A DNA stretch of 8,328 nucleotides from assembly GCA_937876275.1 (NCBI GenBank), contig CALFIA010000213.1:1-8328 (forward strand), in the 5' to 3' direction. Source of the stretch: an uncultured Actinomycetes bacterium. GTDB taxonomy: Bacteria; Actinomycetota; Actinomycetes; S36-B12. This document shows positions 5,423 to 8,328 of this stretch, piece after piece (the stretch's first letter is position 1; each line of letters opens with the position of its first letter). The translations under genes and the position numbers were made by a program. The notes under the pieces were generated by a model. That model was not told the origin of the DNA. It was given only the letters and a program-made list of their open reading frames with translations, and did not search any database.

Positions 5423-6163
5423 ATGAGTTCGCTGCTTGAAGTGCGGGGCCTGTCGAAAAGATTCGGCAGTGTCGTCACCGCGGAGAACATCTCCTTCGAC
5501 GTCAAGCAAGGAACGGCTCTGGGAATTGTCGGTCCCAACGGCGCCGGCAAGTCCACGCTGCTCTCACTTATTACCGGCGTCCTGCCTGTTGATGCTGGCA
5601 CCATCTCTTTCGACGGCCGAGATATCACGAAGGACCGAGCTGCGAACCGCACCAAGTCAGGTATCGCGCGCTCCTTCCAGATCCCGCGACCGTTCGTTGA
5701 CATGACAGTCTTCGAGAACGTGTACGTCGGCGCGGCCTTCGGTGCCTCACAGCACGGCCAGGTCGGTTATGAGGCTGCGGCTCGCGCACTTGAGACAACC
5801 GGCCTCCTTCACCTGTCGGAGAAGCCTGCGGGGTCACTGCGTCTCCTCGATCGCAAGCGACTTGAACTTGCGCGGGCGCTCGCAACAAATCCCAGCTTGA
5901 TCCTGCTCGACGAGATTGCGGGTGGCCTGACCGAGAAGGAACTTCCACCGCTCATCGAGCTGATTCGTGGCCTGCGTGATTCCGGCGTGACGGTTGTCTG
6001 GATCGAGCACATTGTTCACGCGCTGACAGCCGTGGTTGATGAACTGATGTGCCTGGCTCTCGGACGCGTCCTTGCCATCGGTGATCCGCATGAGGTCATG
6101 CGCTCGCCGGAGGTTATCGAGGTGTACCTCGGTTCAACCTTCGATCTCGGGGAGGTCTCGTGA
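5423..6163 (+). CDS. livG: ABC importer ATP-binding protein, LivG-type
   Basis: One of the two cytoplasmic ATPases that power the importer. The 246 residues contain Walker A GPNGAGKST at 37-45, the Q-loop Gln86 in RSFQIPRPF, Walker B LILLDE at 159-164 with catalytic Glu164, and the switch histidine His196 in WIEH. The signature region reads SLRLLDRKRLELARAL (138-153) in place of the canonical LSGGQ. This degenerate form, with DRKRLELARALA retained, occurs in a subset of LivG proteins as I recall. LivF supplies a normal LSGGE, so the heterodimer would have one standard and one altered composite ATP site. The ATG at 5423 follows GAGGG (5415-5419) at a short spacing of 3 bases. The gene begins 103 bases after the binding-protein stop, beyond the hairpin, and overlaps livF by 4 bases (GTGA). 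The symbol reflects family position; the transported substrate need not be leucine. Confidence 0.92.
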   Translation: MSSLLEVRGLSKRFGSVVTAENISFDVKQGTALGIVGPNGAGKSTLLSLITGVLPVDAGTISFDGRDITKDRAANRTKSGIARSFQIPRPFVDMTVFENVYVGAAFGASQHGQVGYEAAARALETTGLLHLSEKPAGSLRLLDRKRLELARALATNPSLILLDEIAGGLTEKELPPLIELIRGLRDSGVTVVWIEHIVHALTAVVDELMCLALGRVLAIGDPHEVMRSPEVIEVYLGSTFDLGEVS

Positions 6164-6858
6164 CCCTCCTGAATGTAGAAGCCATTGATGTCTACTACGG
6201 AGACTTCCAGGCCCTCTATGGCATCAGCCTGAAGGTAAAGCAGGGCGAAACACTCGCAATTATCGGCGCTAACGGCGCGGGCAAGTCGACTCTTATGAAG
6301 GCTCTCGCCGGCCTGATGACTCCGGCAACCGGCTCGATCACGTTCAATGGCGCTGACATCACAAAATTGCCGAGCTACAAGCGGGTGCCATTGGGTATCG
6401 CTCTCACTCCTGAAGGGCGCCGCATCTTTCCGAGCCTGACCGTCGAGGAGAACCTTCTCGTGGGCGGCTATTCCAAGCGCTCCGGCCCATGGAATCTCGC
6501 GAGCATCTATGACGCCTTCCCGTTGGTGGCTGACCGCAAGGATCGCGTCGGGCTCAATCTCTCCGGTGGTGAGCAGCAGGCGGTGGCTATTGGTCGTGCG
6601 CTCATGAGTAACCCCGACCTGCTTCTTCTGGACGAAGTCTCGCTAGGTCTGGCACCCGTCGTGGTCGAACAGATCTATGCGGCGATGCCGAAGATCACGA
6701 ATGCCGGCACGACAGTGCTGCTCGTAGAGCAGGACGTGAACCAGGCGCTCAAAATCGCCGACCGGGTTCAGTGCATGCTCGAGGGCCGCACCGTGCTCGA
6801 GGGAACTGCCACGTCGCTCACCCGCGACCAAATCGCGTCCGCCTACTTCGGGATCTAG
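6160..6858 (+). CDS. livF: ABC importer ATP-binding protein, LivF-type
   Basis: The second cytoplasmic ATPase of the importer, expected to pair with the LivG-type protein. The 232 residues are typical of LivF. Walker A GANGAGKST lies at 36-44, the LivF-specific TPEGRRIFPSLTVEENL at 83-99 stands in the Q-loop region, the intact signature LSGGEQQ is at 134-140, and Walker B LLLLDE at 154-159 is followed by VSLGLAP. The switch position is Gln191 in LVEQD. LivF proteins commonly have VEQN there rather than a histidine, so this is normal for the subfamily. Translation starts at GTG 6160, which overlaps the livG stop (GTGA) and follows GGAGG at 6151-6155 with 4 bases of spacing. The stop codon lies 8 bases before the livH start. 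Confidence 0.93.
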   Translation: MTLLNVEAIDVYYGDFQALYGISLKVKQGETLAIIGANGAGKSTLMKALAGLMTPATGSITFNGADITKLPSYKRVPLGIALTPEGRRIFPSLTVEENLLVGGYSKRSGPWNLASIYDAFPLVADRKDRVGLNLSGGEQQAVAIGRALMSNPDLLLLDEVSLGLAPVVVEQIYAAMPKITNAGTTVLLVEQDVNQALKIADRVQCMLEGRTVLEGTATSLTRDQIASAYFGI

Positions 6859-6861
6859 GAG
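6857..6861 (+). promoter_or_regulatory. Ribosome binding site that sets the livH start
   Basis: AGGAG at 6857-6861 overlaps the livF stop codon TAG (6856-6858) and lies 5 bases before GTG at 6867. It decides in favour of this start over the ATG at 6771 in the same frame, which lies inside livF and would add 32 hydrophilic, Arg- and His-rich residues. Confidence 0.75.
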
Positions 6862-6866
6862 ACATC

Positions 6867-7736
6867 GTGGGATGGCTTAATGCCGTAGTTCAGGGAGTCC
6901 TGCTCGGTGGCCTGTACGCCCTGCTTGCCGCAGGCCTCTCGCTCATGTTCGGGGTCATGCGCATCGTGAACCTGGCGCATGGTGTGCTCGCGGTGGTGGC
7001 CGCCTACATGGGTTACTTCCTGGTCGACAAGCTGCACTGGCCGGCTTTCCTCACCTTCATCGTCGTGATTCCGGTGATGGCTGCTATTGGCTACGTGCTT
7101 CAGCTCGGATTATTGAATCCGGCTCTTGGTCGAGGTGGTCTCGCGCCGATTCTCGTCACTTTCGGCCTCGCAGTCGTCATCACGAACCTTCTGCAGCAAT
7201 TTTTCTCCGCTGATACCCACTCCATTCAGACCGGCACGATCGCTACAGACAGCATTCACATCACTGACGACATCTCAATAGGCGTCTTTTCGCTGCTGAC
7301 ATTCGTCGTTGGTGTCGTGGTCATCGCCGGGCTCCAGACCTACCTGTCGCGCACCCGCGGTGGTCGAGCAATGCGCGCCACCAGCGATGACAAGGATGCA
7401 GCCCAGTTGATGGGCATCGACAACAAGCGCATCTATGCCAGGGCGACCGCAATCGCGCTGGCAATCGTCGGTCTGGCCGGTGTCTTCCTGGGAATGCGCA
7501 CCCAGTTCAGCCCGACCGCCGGCGACGCGACGCTCATCTTCGCGTTTGAGGCAGTGATCATCGGCGGACTTGGCTCGCTCTGGGGAACGTTGATTGGTGG
7601 CATGGTTCTCGGCGTCGCTCAGGCAGTCGGCGCCCAGATCAATCCGGCCTACGGAATCCTGATCGGCAACCTCGTGTTCTTGGCCATTCTCGCCTTCCGA
7701 CCAACCGGACTCCTGCAGAAGGCGGTGAACTCGTGA
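6867..7736 (+). CDS. livH: ABC importer permease, LivH-type
   Basis: An inner-membrane permease of the branched-chain-amino-acid (HAAT) class, forming the translocation path with LivM. Starting at GTG 6867 it has 289 residues, typical for LivH. About eight hydrophobic segments can be read, roughly at residues 8-30, 36-53, 59-81, 92-112, 137-157, 190-210, 225-252 and 262-278. Family hallmarks are GLSLMFGVMRIVNLAHG at 23-39, the cytoplasmic coupling loop RGGRAMRATSDDKDAAQLMGID at 164-185 that contacts the ATPases, and FEAVIIGGLGSLWGTLIGG at 227-245. The usual LivH start motif GLxxGxxYALxAxGLxLxFG is present at 10-29 as GVLLGGLYALLAAGLSLMFG. The gene follows livF by 8 bases and overlaps livM by 4 (GTGA). 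Confidence 0.93.
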   Translation: MGWLNAVVQGVLLGGLYALLAAGLSLMFGVMRIVNLAHGVLAVVAAYMGYFLVDKLHWPAFLTFIVVIPVMAAIGYVLQLGLLNPALGRGGLAPILVTFGLAVVITNLLQQFFSADTHSIQTGTIATDSIHITDDISIGVFSLLTFVVGVVVIAGLQTYLSRTRGGRAMRATSDDKDAAQLMGIDNKRIYARATAIALAIVGLAGVFLGMRTQFSPTAGDATLIFAFEAVIIGGLGSLWGTLIGGMVLGVAQAVGAQINPAYGILIGNLVFLAILAFRPTGLLQKAVNS

Positions 7737-8328
7737 GCATCGCTGAGAACCTCAAGGTCAAGCGTGCGACCAAGTCTTCGTGGGCGGGGCTCGCAATCGC
7801 GATTGTCGTGGTTGCTCTACTCGCCATGGGCCCGTACACCTTTGGGCGCGGAATGCAGCAGAACTTGGTCATCCTGTTCTCGCTCATCGTGCTCGGAACG
7901 ATGTGGAACCTGTTGGCTGGCTACGGCGGCATGGTGTCGATCGGGCAACAGGCCTACATCGGCATCGGCGCCTATGGATTGGTCTACATCGCCGACACAT
8001 TGGGCATCGATCCGTTTATTGCCGTCCCGATTGCGGTCATTATCGCCGGAATCTTCTCCCTGCCCATCTCCTTCCTGGCCTTCCGCCTTTCCGGCGGATA
8101 TTTTGCGATCGGCACATGGGTGATTGCCGAGGTCATCAAGCTCATCGTTGAGCAGATGGATGTCCTGGGTGCAGGATCCGGTGTGAGCTTCATGGCGCTC
8201 ACCAGCCTGTCTCCCGGCCGTCGAATTGCCTATGTGTACTGGCTCTCGCTCATCGCCGTGGTCATTGCCGTCGCAGTGACCTACCTGCTCATGCGCTCCC
8301 GCCTGGGGCTGGGATTCACCGCCATTCG
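7733..8328 (+). CDS. livM: ABC importer permease, LivM-type (3' end outside window)
   Basis: The second membrane permease of the importer. The frame opens at GTG 7733, overlapping the livH stop (GTGA), and stays open to the window edge, giving 198 complete codons of an expected total near 300-350. The N-terminus is short and basic, followed by a first hydrophobic segment at about 18-33. The LivM hallmark follows as MWNLLAGYGGMVSIGQQAYIGIGAYG (57-82), where typical members have GHAAFxGIGAY. Two more hydrophobic segments lie at about 95-118 and 168-187, and LSGGYFAIGTWVIAEVIK at 119-136 is also typical. The visible part ends at MRSRLGLGFTAI, the beginning of the cytoplasmic coupling loop. No frameshift or early stop is seen. 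The start is set by the overlap; no strong ribosome binding site stands before it, so coupling to livH is likely. Confidence 0.92.
   Translation, partial: MSIAENLKVKRATKSSWAGLAIAIVVVALLAMGPYTFGRGMQQNLVILFSLIVLGTMWNLLAGYGGMVSIGQQAYIGIGAYGLVYIADTLGIDPFIAVPIAVIIAGIFSLPISFLAFRLSGGYFAIGTWVIAEVIKLIVEQMDVLGAGSGVSFMALTSLSPGRRIAYVYWLSLIAVVIAVAVTYLLMRSRLGLGFTAI

Noticed and set aside
6771..6866. An upstream ATG extension of the livH frame inside livF
   Set aside because: It would add 32 Arg/His-rich residues that do not fit a LivH N-terminus. GTG 6867 has an AGGAG site 5 bases upstream.
7764..8151. Two plus-strand frames (7764-8123 and 7780-8151) within the livM region
   Set aside because: They are out-of-frame shadows. 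The GTG 7733 frame, open to the window end, carries the LivM motifs and hydrophobic segments.
1..8328. A search for an unusual defence, mobile or RNA-based system
   Set aside because: No transposase, integrase, direct-repeat array, CRISPR, tRNA or toxin-antitoxin pair was seen. All sizeable coding space is taken by aromatic catabolism and ABC import genes, and no gap exceeds about 155 bases.

Overview
The window reads as chromosomal DNA of a moderately high-GC bacterium, most likely an actinobacterium. The signs are roughly 60% G+C by eye, C/G-ending codons, frequent GTG starts, and a lipoprotein with a long Ala/Ser/Gly-rich linker behind its lipidated cysteine. The genus cannot be told from the sequence. 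All eight genes lie on the + strand, are tightly packed and look intact, except that the first and last are cut by the window edges. I see no mobile elements, tRNA, rRNA or CRISPR arrays.

Left block (2-3826), aromatic catabolism. The 3' three quarters of an NAD(P)-dependent aldehyde dehydrogenase gene are followed by the two subunits of a CatI/CatJ-type 3-oxoadipate CoA-transferase and by a maleylacetate reductase. Consecutive genes overlap by 1 or 4 bases. The last two steps are clear: maleylacetate is reduced to 3-oxoadipate, which is activated to 3-oxoadipyl-CoA. If the aldehyde dehydrogenase oxidises 4-hydroxymuconic semialdehyde to maleylacetate, the block is the complete lower half of a hydroquinone-type route. 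That substrate is inferred from context. The ring-cleavage enzyme is not in the window and would be expected upstream.

Control region (3827-3981, about 155 bases). This gap holds two operator-like palindromes of the form TCCC-N-GGGA with centres 22 bases apart, then a plausible sigma-70 promoter (TTGACG, 17 bases, TAGGTT), a leader hairpin and a good ribosome binding site.

Right block (3982-8328), a branched-chain-amino-acid-type (HAAT/Liv) ABC importer in the order binding lipoprotein, LivG-type ATPase, LivF-type ATPase, LivH-type permease, LivM-type permease (cut by the window end). A very strong GC hairpin with a UUCG loop and no T-tract separates the binding-protein gene from the rest. 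It probably sets a high ratio of binding protein to transporter.

Together the region looks like an uptake-and-catabolism locus: the importer probably brings in an aromatic compound or precursor that is funnelled through maleylacetate into the 3-oxoadipate pathway. Nothing here is clearly a new kind of system. The points most worth following are the coupling of the importer to this pathway, its unknown ligand, the twin palindromes and the intercistronic hairpin.
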